DNA from: MWAR01 sp036567845
GTDB taxonomy: Bacteria > Muiribacteriota > Ozemobacteria > Ozemobacterales > Ozemobacteraceae
NCBI GenBank assembly: GCA_036567845.1
Contig: DATCTT010000187.1
Location: forward strand, 1 to 64,000
Direction: 5' to 3'
DNA: 64,000 nucleotides
A program made the position numbers and the translations under genes. Below the pieces are notes generated by a model that did not search any database, was not told the origin of the DNA, and saw only the letters and a program-made list of their open reading frames with translations. Positions 49,247 to 58,712 of the stretch are shown piece by piece. Positions within the stretch are counted from its first letter, which is position 1; each line of letters begins with the position of its first letter.

Positions 49247-49716
49247 CGGCCGTTTCCCGGCCACCCATTCCCGGGATGGAACTCGTCCCTCTCAGACAAT
49301 TCGTCGACGAGCGCGGTGCCGTCCTGCACATGCTGCGGGCGGATTCAGCCCTGCTGCCCCGGTTTGGCGAGATCTACTTTTCGCTCGTCAACCCCGGCGT
49401 CGTCAAAGGCTGGAAGCGGCATTTCCGAATGACTCAGCATTTCGCCGTTCCCGTGGGACGGCTTCGAGTCGTTCTCGTCGATGACCGGAACCCCGCGACA
49501 CCACCGCTGGTCGAGGAGGTCATCCTCGGCCGGCCCGACCGATACTGCCTGCTCCAGATCCCTCCGGGAGTGTGGTACGGATTTCAAAGTGTATCGGCCG
49601 AACCCGCGCTGGTGGCCAACTGCACCGACATGGTCCATGATCCCGCCGAGAGCGAGACGCGCGATCTCGACAAGGGGCCGCTCAGCTTCGACTGGCGGTA
49701 TGAATGCCCGAAATGA
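49234..49716 (+). CDS. RmlC-like cupin sugar epimerase
   Basis: A 160-residue single cupin (MELVPLRQFVDERGAVLHML, EIYFSLVNPGVVKGWKRHF, VGRLRVVLVDDR, YCLLQIPPGVWYGFQ). It is shorter than RmlC, and the RmlC active-site HYQ segment is replaced by KRHFRMTQ, so it may be a 3- or 5-epimerase or isomerase acting on the CDP-4-keto sugar made by rfbG. The overlap with rfbG and with the following GT2 supports joint translation. Confidence 0.75.
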   Translation: MAGLTAVSRPPIPGMELVPLRQFVDERGAVLHMLRADSALLPRFGEIYFSLVNPGVVKGWKRHFRMTQHFAVPVGRLRVVLVDDRNPATPPLVEEVILGRPDRYCLLQIPPGVWYGFQSVSAEPALVANCTDMVHDPAESETRDLDKGPLSFDWRYECPK

Positions 49717-50663
49717 CGACGTCCGGACAGCCCCTCGTCAGCGTCATCATGAACTGTTACAACAGTTCCGCCTTCCTCCGCGAGGCGATCGACAGCGTTC
49801 TTGCCCAGACCTACCGAAACTGGGAAATCGTTTTCTGGGACAACCAGTCGACGGATGAGAGTGCCGCGATCGTCCGCTCGGTGCGTGATCCGCGCGTGCG
49901 CTACCTGTATGCCCCTCGGCACACCCGGCTTGGAGAGGCGCGCAACCTTGCTGTGCGCGAGGCCCGGGGGGAGTGGATCGCGTTTCTCGACTGCGACGAT
50001 CTTTGGACACCGGACAAGCTCGAACGGCAGATGGCGCTTGTCGACGAGGAGGTGCGCACCCGCGGGGTGCCGCCCGGCTTCGTCTATGGACGGACGACCA
50101 GCTTCGGGCCGGGGATCCCGGAGACGCCGTATCTGGAGTATCCGCTCGACAAGCCCCTTCCGGAAGGCGAGTTGCTCGAGTCCCTTCTCGAGGAGGGCGA
50201 CCATATCGCGTTTTCCGCCCTCCTCGTCTGGCGAAGGGCCTACTGGGAAATCGGCGGCATCCATCCGGAACTCTCGTTTTCCGAGGATTACTTCCTTCTT
50301 GCCGGGATTGCCGCTTCTCACCGGGCACGGGCGGTCCAGACGGTCTGCTGCCGTTACCGGGATCATGCCTCGAATCTCACGAAATCCCTGGTCCTCGAGA
50401 GCTTCACGGAGGCCGCCTTCGTCATCCGCTCCTGGATGGATCGTGTGCCGGAAAAGACGCGGGACCGTCTCATGTCATCGCGGCTTCCGAAACTCGAAAC
50501 ATATGCAGCGCTATGGTATTTTCGCCGGGGCGCCTGGCGTGACGGCCGCAGACATCTGAAAAGAGCGGGAACGCTCTATTACGCTCTCCGGTATTTCGCC
50601 AAGGAGGCGGCGTTCGGCATGATCCGGCTGATGCGCGCCTGTTTGGGGCGCCCTGCGCATTAG
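49704..50663 (+). CDS. GT2 family glycosyltransferase
   Basis: A 319-residue GT-A enzyme: PLVSVIMNCYNSSAFLREAI, DSVLAQTYRNWEIVFWDNQSTD, ARGEWIAFLDCDDLWTPDKL (the DxD-type metal site) and FSEDYFLLAGIA. It should transfer a sugar, perhaps the one made by rfbFG and the epimerase, to a growing chain. It overlaps the cupin gene by 13 bases and converges with the neuB operon, overlapping it by 4 bases at the stop. Confidence 0.9.
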   Translation: MPEMTTSGQPLVSVIMNCYNSSAFLREAIDSVLAQTYRNWEIVFWDNQSTDESAAIVRSVRDPRVRYLYAPRHTRLGEARNLAVREARGEWIAFLDCDDLWTPDKLERQMALVDEEVRTRGVPPGFVYGRTTSFGPGIPETPYLEYPLDKPLPEGELLESLLEEGDHIAFSALLVWRRAYWEIGGIHPELSFSEDYFLLAGIAASHRARAVQTVCCRYRDHASNLTKSLVLESFTEAAFVIRSWMDRVPEKTRDRLMSSRLPKLETYAALWYFRRGAWRDGRRHLKRAGTLYYALRYFAKEAAFGMIRLMRACLGRPAH

Positions 50664-51748
50664 GGAGTGCCGATCGGCTCGTCGACCTCGTAATCGTGGT
50701 GGGCTTTGTGGCCGAGGCAGGACCAGTAGTCCATCGGGGAGATGCCGGTGCCGGGCCGTTTGGCGGTGAGGTTTTCCGGGGTGAACGGTTCGCCGGCCTT
50801 GATGGGAATGGCGGCAACGAGGCTCTTGCGGGCGATGCCCAGGTTCTTGCGCTCCGACGGGGCGGGCTGCTTCAGGCCGGTTCCGAGGGCCCGCTCGATC
50901 TGCCGGATCCCCGCAACCATCGCCGTGAGCTCCTGAGGCTCGAGCGAGGCCTTGTGGTCGGGGCCGGGAAGCGTTTTATCGAGGGTGAAATGTTTCTCGA
51001 TGACACTCGCCCCGCGCGCGACGGCGGCCAGCGGAACCGCGATTCCCGTCGTGTGGTCCGAGAGCCCGACCGGAAGGCCGAAGGCGTCGCGCAGCGTGTC
51101 CATCGCGCACAGATTCACGTCATCGAACGGGGCCGGATACTCGGTTGTGCAGTGCAGCAGCGTGACCTTGGCCTGAAGGTGCGCCTGGCCGGCCCCCGTG
51201 CCGAATGCATCGCGGAACAGGGCGCGGGAAGGCGTCTCACGCCGGCCCGCGTAGCCGAACGCCAGCACGCCGAGCGCCTCCTCGACCTCCTGCATCGTCG
51301 ACATGCCCGTCGAGAGGATCACCGGCAGCCCGGTGCGCGCGATATGCAGCAGAAGCGGGCCGTTCGTGATCTCCCCGGAGGGCACCTTGAGCCGCTTCAC
51401 GCCGAGCCGGACGAGCAGGTCGACGCTTTCCCTGTCGAACGGGGTCGAGAGAAACTCGATGCCGAGCTCCCGGCACCGGGTGATGAGCCGCTGATGCGTC
51501 TCCTCATCGATTTCGAGTTTCCGGACCATCTCGAGCTGGGATTCCCGTGCATCCGTCGTCTTCGTCTGATACTCGGCTTTCGGGGCGAACCGGCTGATCA
51601 CCCGTTCCGCCCTGAAGGTCTGGAACTTGACGATGTCTGCTCCGGCCCGTGCCGCGATCTCGACCAGCTCCAGCGCCAGGTCGGGCGAGCCGTTGTGGTT
51701 GACGCCTGCTTCGGCGATGATCAGCGTGCTCGGTGTGCGATCCGTCAT
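50660..51748 (-). CDS. neuB: N-acetylneuraminate/legionaminate synthase
   Basis: A 362-residue NeuB/LegI-type enzyme joining phosphoenolpyruvate to a mannosamine-type sugar. TIM barrel: STLIIAEAGVNHNGSPDLAL, GADIVKFQTFRAERV, FLSTPFDRESVDLL, VILSTGMSTMQEVEEAL, GLSDHTTGIAVPLAAVARG, EKHFTLDKTLPGPDHKASL. C-terminal SAF domain: RKSLVAAIPIKAGEPFTPEN. AGGAGAG precedes the ATG. It lies 34 bases after neuC in the legB-neuC-neuB operon, so a legionaminic-type acid is the likeliest product. Confidence 0.94.
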   Translation of the reverse strand: MTDRTPSTLIIAEAGVNHNGSPDLALELVEIAARAGADIVKFQTFRAERVISRFAPKAEYQTKTTDARESQLEMVRKLEIDEETHQRLITRCRELGIEFLSTPFDRESVDLLVRLGVKRLKVPSGEITNGPLLLHIARTGLPVILSTGMSTMQEVEEALGVLAFGYAGRRETPSRALFRDAFGTGAGQAHLQAKVTLLHCTTEYPAPFDDVNLCAMDTLRDAFGLPVGLSDHTTGIAVPLAAVARGASVIEKHFTLDKTLPGPDHKASLEPQELTAMVAGIRQIERALGTGLKQPAPSERKNLGIARKSLVAAIPIKAGEPFTPENLTAKRPGTGISPMDYWSCLGHKAHHDYEVDEPIGTP

Positions 51749-51782
51749 GGGAACTCTCCTCTCGTCTCTGATATCCAAAGGG

Positions 51783-52964
51783 TCAGCCGGCGGCACCCGC
51801 CTCCGGAAGATCGATGAACCGCTTCCGCAGCAGAGCCGTCCAGTCGGGAAGCGAGACCAGATGCGAAACGATGCGCGAGGCCGCGTGGCCGTCCCCATAG
51901 GGACTTTCAACGGTCGAACAGTCCATCTCGAGCGCTTTGGACAACGCCGCGGCGATGGCGTCGCGGGCCGGCGGGCAGTCGATGACCGAGGCGGCACGTT
52001 CCCGTCCCTGCTGCCGGTCGCCGACGTTGACCGCCGGCTTCTTCAGGGCCGGAGCTTCGTACAGGCCGCTCGAAGAGTTGCCGACGACGGCGTCGCAGTG
52101 GTGCATGGCGCTGAGATACAGAAGCTGGCCGAGCGACTCGTGGAGGCATGCCGAAGGGTGGCCGGCGATGAAGGCGTCCAGCCTGGCGCGCAGCGGGGCG
52201 GCCCCCGGGTCGGCATTGGGCGCCGTGAAGATCAGGCCGGTGTCCGGTCCGAGCGCGCCGAGGGCGGCGAGCAGCTCGCCGAGCTGTTCCTCTCCGGGCA
52301 CCGCCCCAAGGGTCACGGGGTGAAAGGTGACGAGCAGATTACGCTTCCGAAGCCTGAATCCGAGGCGATGCTCGATCTCTTCCCGTGAAAGCGGCGGAGT
52401 CTCCCGGATCACGTCGATGCCGGTGCTTCCGGATACGATGATGCGATGCTCCTCTTCACCAAGCTGGCGCACGCGACGGGCCGAGGCGGGCGTCGTCACG
52501 AAGTGCAGGTGGGATAGCTTTGTGAGGCTGTGGCGGATCGCGTCGTCGAAGGCTCCCTCCGTCACATCCCCGCCTGCGATGTGGGCGATGGGAATGCGCA
52601 TCAGAAGCGCAGCGATGGCGGCAGCCAGAATCTCGTACCGGTCGCCGAGAAGGACGATCAATCCCGGCCCGAGACGGGAAAAGGCGTCTGCGAAACCGGA
52701 TACGCCCCGGCCCGCCGCCCGGGCCCGCTCGGCACCCGAGTCACCGTCGAGGCCGAGGTCCACCCGTTCATCGATGGAAAATCCGTCCCGGGCGATGGCA
52801 TGCCAGGTTTCACCATGGGCCGGGCTGAGATGGGTGCCCGTGATGGCAAGCTGCAGGCGCAGCGTGGGCTGACGGCGGATCTCCCGCATGACGGGCGCCA
52901 GGAGGCCATACTCGGCCCGGGATCCCGTGACCACACAGACGGCACGCGGCTCGGCGGCAGTCAT
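51783..52964 (-). CDS. neuC: UDP-GlcNAc / diacetylbacillosamine 2-epimerase (hydrolysing)
   Basis: A 393-residue GT-B-fold epimerase that releases UDP and inverts C2 of the sugar. Opening VCVVTGSRAEYGLLAPVMRE, then LVLLGDRYEILAAAIAA-type segment, IAHIAGGDVTEGAFDDAIRH, LLVTFHPVTLGA and VGNSSSGLYEAPALKKPAVN (UDP pocket). With LegB just upstream the preferred substrate may be UDP-diacetylbacillosamine (the LegG role). It overlaps the legB stop by one base, and the neuB gene follows. Confidence 0.93.
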   Translation of the reverse strand: MTAAEPRAVCVVTGSRAEYGLLAPVMREIRRQPTLRLQLAITGTHLSPAHGETWHAIARDGFSIDERVDLGLDGDSGAERARAAGRGVSGFADAFSRLGPGLIVLLGDRYEILAAAIAALLMRIPIAHIAGGDVTEGAFDDAIRHSLTKLSHLHFVTTPASARRVRQLGEEEHRIIVSGSTGIDVIRETPPLSREEIEHRLGFRLRKRNLLVTFHPVTLGAVPGEEQLGELLAALGALGPDTGLIFTAPNADPGAAPLRARLDAFIAGHPSACLHESLGQLLYLSAMHHCDAVVGNSSSGLYEAPALKKPAVNVGDRQQGRERAASVIDCPPARDAIAAALSKALEMDCSTVESPYGDGHAASRIVSHLVSLPDWTALLRKRFIDLPEAGAAG

Positions 52965-53974
52965 CAGATATTATACCTATCGGTTTTATAATTTGAAAGA
53001 TTTTCTGGCCGTGAGAACCACGCAGCCGTTTCGGTCAGGCCCCGCCGGAGGCCGTCTGGGCCCGCGTATTCCGGAGACCAGCCGAGAAGCGTGCGGGCTT
53101 TCGTGTTGTCGGCCCGGAGACGTTCGACTTCGCTTCCGGAGGGGCGGAGGCGCTGGGCATCCGTTTCGATCTCGATTGTTGTTCCCATGATTTCGGCGAT
53201 CAGATGCGCCGTCTCGCCGATCGAGATCTCCTCGTTCCGGCCGAGGTTGATGATCTGGCCGAGAGCACCGGGAGCCTGTGCTGCGGCAATGAAGCCCCTG
53301 ACGGTATCCGAGACGTGGTTGAAGTCGCGGGTCGGGGTGATGGCACCGAGCCTGATCCGCCGATTCCCGGCCGCGATCTGGGTGATGATGGTCGGGATGA
53401 CGGCCCTGGCCGACTGGCGGGGACCGTAGGTGTTGAACGGACGGATGATAACCACCGGCGTGCCAAAAGAGTGGAAGAATGAAAGAGCGATCTGGTCGGC
53501 CCCGATTTTCGAGGCGGAGTAAGGCGACTGCGGCTGCAGCGGGTGTTCCTCGGTGATCGGGACGAACCGCGCTGTTCCGTAGACTTCGCTGGTGGAAGTG
53601 TGGACCACCCGTGCCACGCCCAGCTCACGGGCCGCCTGGACCACGTTCAGCGTGCCTTTCACATTCGTATCGATATAGGTGTCGGGGGAGTGATACGAGT
53701 AGGGAATCGCGATCAGGGCCGCCAGATGGAACACCAGATCGCAGCCGGCCATCGCCCGGCGCACGCCATGGGGGTCGCGGATGTCGCCGGCGAACACGTC
53801 GAGCTCGCGCCGGATCTCGGGCGGGCTTTGGTCCAGCCAGCCCCAGCTGCCGAACGAGTTGTAAAGGACGAAGGCGCGCACGCGGTGTCCCGCGCGGACG
53901 AGGGCTTCGGTCAGATGGGAGCCGATGAAGCCGTCGGCGCCGGTGACGAGAATGTGCTTGCCGGTGTCAGGCAT
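52964..53974 (-). CDS. legB: LegB-like NAD-dependent UDP-sugar 4,6-dehydratase
   Basis: A 336-residue extended SDR: ILVTGADGFIGSHLTEALVR, FAGDIRDPHGVRRAMAG, VHTSTSEVYGTARFVPITEE, SPYSASKIGADQIALSF (YxxxK) and RPFNTYGPRQSARAVIPTII. These match the LegB dehydratase that starts legionaminic acid synthesis from UDP-GlcNAc. It has an AAGGAG Shine-Dalgarno and heads the minus-strand operon. The aminotransferase and acetyltransferase steps (LegC, LegH) are not in this operon and must come from elsewhere. Confidence 0.92.
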   Translation of the reverse strand: MPDTGKHILVTGADGFIGSHLTEALVRAGHRVRAFVLYNSFGSWGWLDQSPPEIRRELDVFAGDIRDPHGVRRAMAGCDLVFHLAALIAIPYSYHSPDTYIDTNVKGTLNVVQAARELGVARVVHTSTSEVYGTARFVPITEEHPLQPQSPYSASKIGADQIALSFFHSFGTPVVIIRPFNTYGPRQSARAVIPTIITQIAAGNRRIRLGAITPTRDFNHVSDTVRGFIAAAQAPGALGQIINLGRNEEISIGETAHLIAEIMGTTIEIETDAQRLRPSGSEVERLRADNTKARTLLGWSPEYAGPDGLRRGLTETAAWFSRPENLSNYKTDRYNI

Positions 53975-53997
53975 GGTGAGTCGCTCCTTGCGGGATC

Positions 53998-54026
53998 ATC
54001 CTAGCCCGTTCCCCGTCAGGCTGCAA
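53998..54026 (-). promoter_or_regulatory. Promoter of legB-neuC-neuB
   Basis: On the minus strand TTGCAG (54026-54021), 17 bases, TAGGAT (54003-53998). Predicted start near 53991 gives a short leader carrying AAGGAG. Confidence 0.55.
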
Positions 54027-54165
54027 GGCCGGATGGAGGATAATCCGCCCTGCTTCCCTGCGAGCGGTCTGGCATACAGGAACTGCGGACGAATCCCTGC
54101 GCTCTCGATACCGGAACCGGGTTTCAATTGTGCGCCTTCTTGTTCGATGGATCCTGCCCCTGTAT

Positions 54166-54194
54166 TTGCGCGGGGGCGGGGGTTGAAGTATGGT
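54166..54194 (+). promoter_or_regulatory. Promoter of the TolB-like secreted protein
   Basis: TTGCGC (54166-54171), 17 bases, TATGGT (54189-54194). Predicted start near 54201; a purine-rich AAGGGGAAGGGAGAGG leader follows. Confidence 0.45.
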
Positions 54195-54228
54195 GGGAAA
54201 GTATCGTTCGAAGGGGAAGGGAGAGGGC

Positions 54229-55197
54229 ATGAAACGGTTCGCTCTTGCTGCATGGATGAGTCTGTTCCTGGCCGGTGCCGCCTTGGCAGGGCCGAATGTC
54301 GTGTTCACCGGGGAGATTTCCGCAAATCCCGATCTGTACAGCCTCGATCTGGCAACGGACCGGGTCGTCAGGCTGACAACCGCTTCCACGGCCGAAATGC
54401 AACCATCCGTGGCGGCCGACGGCAGGACGGTCGCGTTCATTTCTGACGCCGATGGCGCCCCATCGCTATATCTGATGGATGCTGCCGCTTCAGAGACGGC
54501 CTGGCAGCGGGTGAGCCCCGGAATAGGGGCGTATGCCCACCCGGCATTCTCGCCGAACGGGGCGCAGATCGCCGTCAGCTATGCGCCGGATCCCGAAGCC
54601 CCGTTAACCGACACCTGCATCGTCCTCGTCGATCCAAAGGCGAAAAGCCAGACCCTTCTGGTTCGGGGCTCCGATGTGCATCCCGGCTATGAGGCTGCCG
54701 GTGGCCCGATTCTGGTTCTGGATCGGCCGCACTGGATCGATGCGGGGAACCTCCTGTTCGTTGCCCTTGAATATGCCGATGCCGAGAGTGGCCGTCTGCT
54801 CAGCGCGACAGTGTACCGTTTCGACATTGCCGGCAAAACCGTGACTCGCCTCGCCGGCGGGGAGGCATACTTCGATGAGCAGGGGGCGCCGCGCGGTTTC
54901 AAAGCTTCCATGCCCTGGTGCCGGCCTGACGGGAGTCTCGTGACATTCACGGCGATCCAGGGTCATTTCGATCGGACGGCCATGGCCATGAAGCCGGACG
55001 CAAAGGAAAAGCGGGTGCTCCCCATCCGGGATCCCGAGTTCTGGGGACCGGCGATTTCCGTCGGGGGCGAGTTCCTGTATGGATTTCGCGGCGATGACGG
55101 CCGCCTGGGACTTGCTCTGACCACCAGGGCTGGGAAAGGGCCGCGGCGTGTGATCGGCTTCGGCGGCGCCGCTCTCGATCCGGTCGTGATTCCCTGA
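54229..55197 (+). CDS. Secreted TolB-like beta-propeller protein
   Basis: A 322-residue protein with a signal peptide (MKRFALAAWMSLFLAGAALA, cleaved before GPNVVF). It carries WD40/PD40-type blades: NPDLYSLDLATDRVVRLTTA, MQPSVAADGRTVAFISDADG, AHPAFSPNGAQIAVSYAPD and MPWCRPDGSLVTFTAIQG. These match TolB-type periplasmic propellers, but no TolB N-terminal domain is present and no tol genes are nearby. The role is unknown; it could bind a wall or membrane partner. A strong Shine-Dalgarno supports ATG 54229. Confidence 0.8.
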   Translation: MKRFALAAWMSLFLAGAALAGPNVVFTGEISANPDLYSLDLATDRVVRLTTASTAEMQPSVAADGRTVAFISDADGAPSLYLMDAAASETAWQRVSPGIGAYAHPAFSPNGAQIAVSYAPDPEAPLTDTCIVLVDPKAKSQTLLVRGSDVHPGYEAAGGPILVLDRPHWIDAGNLLFVALEYADAESGRLLSATVYRFDIAGKTVTRLAGGEAYFDEQGAPRGFKASMPWCRPDGSLVTFTAIQGHFDRTAMAMKPDAKEKRVLPIRDPEFWGPAISVGGEFLYGFRGDDGRLGLALTTRAGKGPRRVIGFGGAALDPVVIP

Positions 55198-55363
55198 CGG
55201 AAAGCGGGTGTACCTGCGGTTTCGAGAAGACGGTCCGTGGATGGGGCCGCCTGGACTGTGCCCGGATGGCCCGAAGATAAATATGTAATGATTTAATTTA
55301 TACCGGTTTCGATACAACCGCTCATGCCCGTCGGGTATGTATCGTCGGGACAGGGATGAAACC

Positions 55364-57094
55364 ATGGATTTTGCGACGCTGAGGCGGCACGTGGCCGAAA
55401 CGGCGGCGACCTGGAAGGATCGGCCGCCGATCGTGGCGCGCGCCGTCGATCTGGCCCCATCGGGATTCGGCCTGGTGCTGAAGGCTACGGCGGGGTGGGA
55501 GTGCCTGCAGATTCATCTCAACCCTGAGCAACAGGGGTTCAGGGTCTCGGCGGCCTGGGACGAGGCGCCGGGCGAATCGGCCCTCACCCGTGCGTTGGCC
55601 CGGTATCTGAAGGATGCGCGGATCGAGCGGATCGAGTTGTTCGAAACCTTGCCCGAAAGCGCCAACGACCGCATCGTTCGCTGGCGGTTTCTGGTGCGGG
55701 ACCCGTTTTTCGGGACGGTGAACCGGTTTTCCCTGATCGGGGAGTTCACCGGAAGGGTTGCGAATCTGCTGCTGTGCGATGCTGACGGGATCGTCATCGA
55801 GCAGGCCCGGGCGACCGGGAACAACCGGCCGCGCGAGGAATACCGCCCCCCCGTGACCTCGCCATCGGACCAGGTGAATCCGTCCGCCGCGTCGAATGAA
55901 ATCCTTGGAGAAATCCTGGCGGCGCCTCAGCAGACGTGGCCCGACCGCCTCCGCTGTTTTTCGCCGCTCGCCGCAAAGGAGCTGGCGTTCCGGCGGAATG
56001 CCGCACCGGAAAGCGATCCCGTGAGCCTTCTCCTCGATCTGGCCGTCGAGGCTTCGGCGATGGACGGACCGGTGAGGGTGTATCTGCCTCTCCGCCGGAC
56101 CCCGATCGTCAGCGCGTTCAATGCTCGGCACCTCGAGGCGCTCGGGGCGGAGGTGCGCGAAACCGCGACGGTGAACCAGGCTCTGGAGCTGGTCGAGCGG
56201 GAACTCCTCCGGCCCAGACGCCTTGAAACCCTTCGCGAACAGGCGATTGCCGGGTTTGAACGTGACCTGCGGACGAAAGAACGGCTGCTCGAGTCGCAGA
56301 GAGCCCTTCAGGCGGAGTATGCCGATGCCGAATGTTGGCGCCGATCTGGCGATCTGCTGCTGACCTACGGGGGCGATATTCCCCCGCGGGCTTCAGAAGC
56401 TCATCTGACGGATTGGGAGACGGGGCGGGAGATGACGATCCCGCTCGATCCGTCCCGGACTCCGGCGCAGAACGCCCAGAAATGTTTCCATCGCTATAAA
56501 AAAGCATTGCGTGGCCGCGAGGAAACCGCCCGACGCGTCGTGGAACTTGAAGCCGAGATCGCCTGGATCCGCGAGCAGATCTGGCTGTGCGGCCAGGCCG
56601 AGACGGCTGCCGACCTCGTCGCCCTGCCTTCAGCCCGACCCCGGAAGAGCCGGCATGCACGCGCAGGCGGCCGTGGTGAGTCTGATCGGGCACGGGCGGC
56701 TGCGAAGCTGATACGTCCCCTGGTCGAGATCGACGGGTGCCGCTTCTACGTCGGCCGGAACGGGCGTCAGAACGATCTGATCACCTTCCAGATCGGTCGT
56801 CGCGGCGACATCTGGTTCCACGCGAACGATGTTCCGGGAAGCCATGTCGTTGCCCGTCGGCCCGGAGGAACACCCGGTCCCGAGGATCTGGTGCGGGGAG
56901 CGGCGCTTGCGGCCTGGTTCAGCTTTGCTCGTGACAGTTCAAAAGTTCCGGTCGATTACACCGACATCGCATTCGTGAAGCGCATTCCCGGGGGCGGTGC
57001 GGGCCGTGTGAACTACACGAACCAGAAAACCCTGTATGTCGATCCCGCAAGTGGAGCGGCCCTGTTGAATGCTTCTGATGATCTGAAGCATTAG
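55364..57094 (+). CDS. rqcH: NFACT-family ribosome quality-control protein RqcH
   Basis: A 576-residue protein. The N-terminal NFACT-N region is about residues 1-190, with the Asp-Arg pair (residues 102-103, in NDRIVRWRF) needed for alanine-tail recruitment in RqcH. Then come a coiled-coil pair (about 270-430) and the C-terminal NFACT-R domain: GCRFYVGRNGRQNDLITFQI, DIWFHANDVPGSHVV and AFVKRIPGGGAGRVNYT. RqcH binds stalled 50S subunits and directs C-terminal alanine tailing. It converges with the HAD gene, sharing a 4-base stop overlap. Confidence 0.9.
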   Translation: MDFATLRRHVAETAATWKDRPPIVARAVDLAPSGFGLVLKATAGWECLQIHLNPEQQGFRVSAAWDEAPGESALTRALARYLKDARIERIELFETLPESANDRIVRWRFLVRDPFFGTVNRFSLIGEFTGRVANLLLCDADGIVIEQARATGNNRPREEYRPPVTSPSDQVNPSAASNEILGEILAAPQQTWPDRLRCFSPLAAKELAFRRNAAPESDPVSLLLDLAVEASAMDGPVRVYLPLRRTPIVSAFNARHLEALGAEVRETATVNQALELVERELLRPRRLETLREQAIAGFERDLRTKERLLESQRALQAEYADAECWRRSGDLLLTYGGDIPPRASEAHLTDWETGREMTIPLDPSRTPAQNAQKCFHRYKKALRGREETARRVVELEAEIAWIREQIWLCGQAETAADLVALPSARPRKSRHARAGGRGESDRARAAAKLIRPLVEIDGCRFYVGRNGRQNDLITFQIGRRGDIWFHANDVPGSHVVARRPGGTPGPEDLVRGAALAAWFSFARDSSKVPVDYTDIAFVKRIPGGGAGRVNYTNQKTLYVDPASGAALLNASDDLKH

Positions 57095-57780
57095 GAAAGT
57101 GAAACTTGTTCAGACAGTGCTAACTTCCAGAAGCGATGGAGCTGGGCCAAGTCGCTTACTTTGAAGCAAGGAATCTTTTCGAAATAGGTGTTGTCCGGAT
57201 GGAGGCGGGCTGTAAAAGGAATTCCCGCCGCTTGAGCTGCTTCGTAATCACTCAAGGCATCACCAACGAAGAGGGCATTGGTTTGCGCGATGTGTCCCTG
57301 AGTGAGTATCGCTTTGATTGCATCCAATTTTGATGTGGGTGCTCCAAAGACACCAGTGAAGTAGCCTCTGAGCGAACGGCGGGATAAAATCTGGTCCAGC
57401 TCGTCTTGGGGTGTTCCTGAAACGATGTAAAGAGCGGCAGAAGCATGTGCTTCCTCGAGAAATTCCATCGTTCCGGGCACAAGCGGAGCTTCGAGGACTT
57501 TCGCAAAAACAATTTCCTGAAAACGCTTTCCAAGAAGCTGAAAATCTGCTTCTGAAAGTGACCTTTGAAGAATTTCAGAGTAGATGTATCGGAACTTCAC
57601 CCACCGCGAAAGGCCGCCTTGCTCGAGGTGATAGGCCATGATGCGCTGGCGACACTCTTCGCTCTCGCCGGCAAAAATTTCGGAGAAGGCATCTGTTTTG
57701 ATTCTGCTCGATTCAAGAATCACGCCGTCGAAGTCGAACAGAAAAGCCCGGATCATCGTTTTGGGAAATGAAGATTCCAT
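57091..57780 (-). CDS. HAD-family phosphatase
   Basis: A 229-residue HAD hydrolase, subfamily IA: nucleophile motif RAFLFDFDGVILES, motif II LYIVSGTPQDELD, Lys in APTSKLDAIKAIL, and motif III NALFVGDALSDYEAAQAAG. It is likely to remove phosphate from a sugar-phosphate intermediate made by the cassette. ATG 57780 and a second Met at 57756 are both possible. It is the last gene of a six-gene minus-strand cassette whose codons are markedly richer in A and T than RqcH next door. Confidence 0.88.
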   Translation of the reverse strand: MESSFPKTMIRAFLFDFDGVILESSRIKTDAFSEIFAGESEECRQRIMAYHLEQGGLSRWVKFRYIYSEILQRSLSEADFQLLGKRFQEIVFAKVLEAPLVPGTMEFLEEAHASAALYIVSGTPQDELDQILSRRSLRGYFTGVFGAPTSKLDAIKAILTQGHIAQTNALFVGDALSDYEAAQAAGIPFTARLHPDNTYFEKIPCFKVSDLAQLHRFWKLALSEQVSLS

Positions 57781-57794
57781 CGAATTGAAATAAT

Positions 57795-58712
57795 TTATTC
57801 TTCCCGCAATTCATCGCAGGAACTTGCAGGATCCAGCCCAAGGTCTGCTGCAATGACCTTTAAACACTCTACCAGTCCCTGCCCCATATCGATAAATGGA
57901 TTGGCAACAAGTTTTTTTGCGCAGGAAGGGTGGAATGAATAAGGTGTGACTCCGTAATGGCCGATTTGCGCTTCCTGGATGGTTTCAAAATGGACCTGAT
58001 CCCCGAGAATTTCGCGAATCATCCGGAACAGCTCGATTCTCTTCAGTTTTTCGAAACCCGTCAGAATAATGTGCTGATTGGCAAAGGAGGCATCTTCGAT
58101 GATGTCCACGGATAGTTTGGCTGCGTCCTGAGCATGGATGTATTCTCGAACATCTTCCGGGTCACCAGCCATGACAAGCTTTTTTTCTTTTATGGCACGC
58201 TGAAGAATACTGTAGATGAAATTGTGCGAATCAGCTCTTTCTCCATAAAGGGAGCCATATCTGACGATCGAGAACTGTGTTCCATAGCGAATAAAATATT
58301 CTTCGATCAGCTTTTCCGAGGTGTATTTGCTTATGCCGTAAAAAGACCCTTTGCGACTGAAGGCATAAGTGCTGCTGGCATAAATAAACCTCTTGACAGA
58401 TCGACCCCGACATGCCTCAAGGAGGTTCAGATTCCCCACAACATTGTGCTGGATCGTTGGGAGAGGTTTGTGTATTGCTTCGTTTAGATCTGCGATTCCG
58501 GCAAAGTTATAGACGAATGTCTCTTCAGTGCCGATCACTTCACAAACCTTGGGAAGATCGAGAATGTCGCAGTGTCTGAACTCTTGATTCGGCTTGAGAT
58601 ACTTGGATGGCCGAATATCGGCAACAACGACCTTGTAGCCGCGCTGTGACAGCTCATCGGCCACATAGCTGCCGATGAAACCACTTCCTCCGAAGACAAC
58701 TGCTTTTTTCAT
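57795..58712 (-). CDS. NAD-dependent nucleotide-sugar epimerase/dehydratase
   Basis: A 305-residue extended SDR: AVVFGGSGFIGSYVADELSQ, FVYNFAGIADLNEAIHKPLP, FIYASSTYAFSRKGSFYGISK (YxxxK) and IVRYGSLYGERADSHNFIY. The substrate is not predictable. It overlaps the upstream dehydrogenase by 4 bases (ATGA-type coupling) and is 14 bases from the HAD gene, so all belong to one operon. Confidence 0.87.
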   Translation of the reverse strand: MKKAVVFGGSGFIGSYVADELSQRGYKVVVADIRPSKYLKPNQEFRHCDILDLPKVCEVIGTEETFVYNFAGIADLNEAIHKPLPTIQHNVVGNLNLLEACRGRSVKRFIYASSTYAFSRKGSFYGISKYTSEKLIEEYFIRYGTQFSIVRYGSLYGERADSHNFIYSILQRAIKEKKLVMAGDPEDVREYIHAQDAAKLSVDIIEDASFANQHIILTGFEKLKRIELFRMIREILGDQVHFETIQEAQIGHYGVTPYSFHPSCAKKLVANPFIDMGQGLVECLKVIAADLGLDPASSCDELREE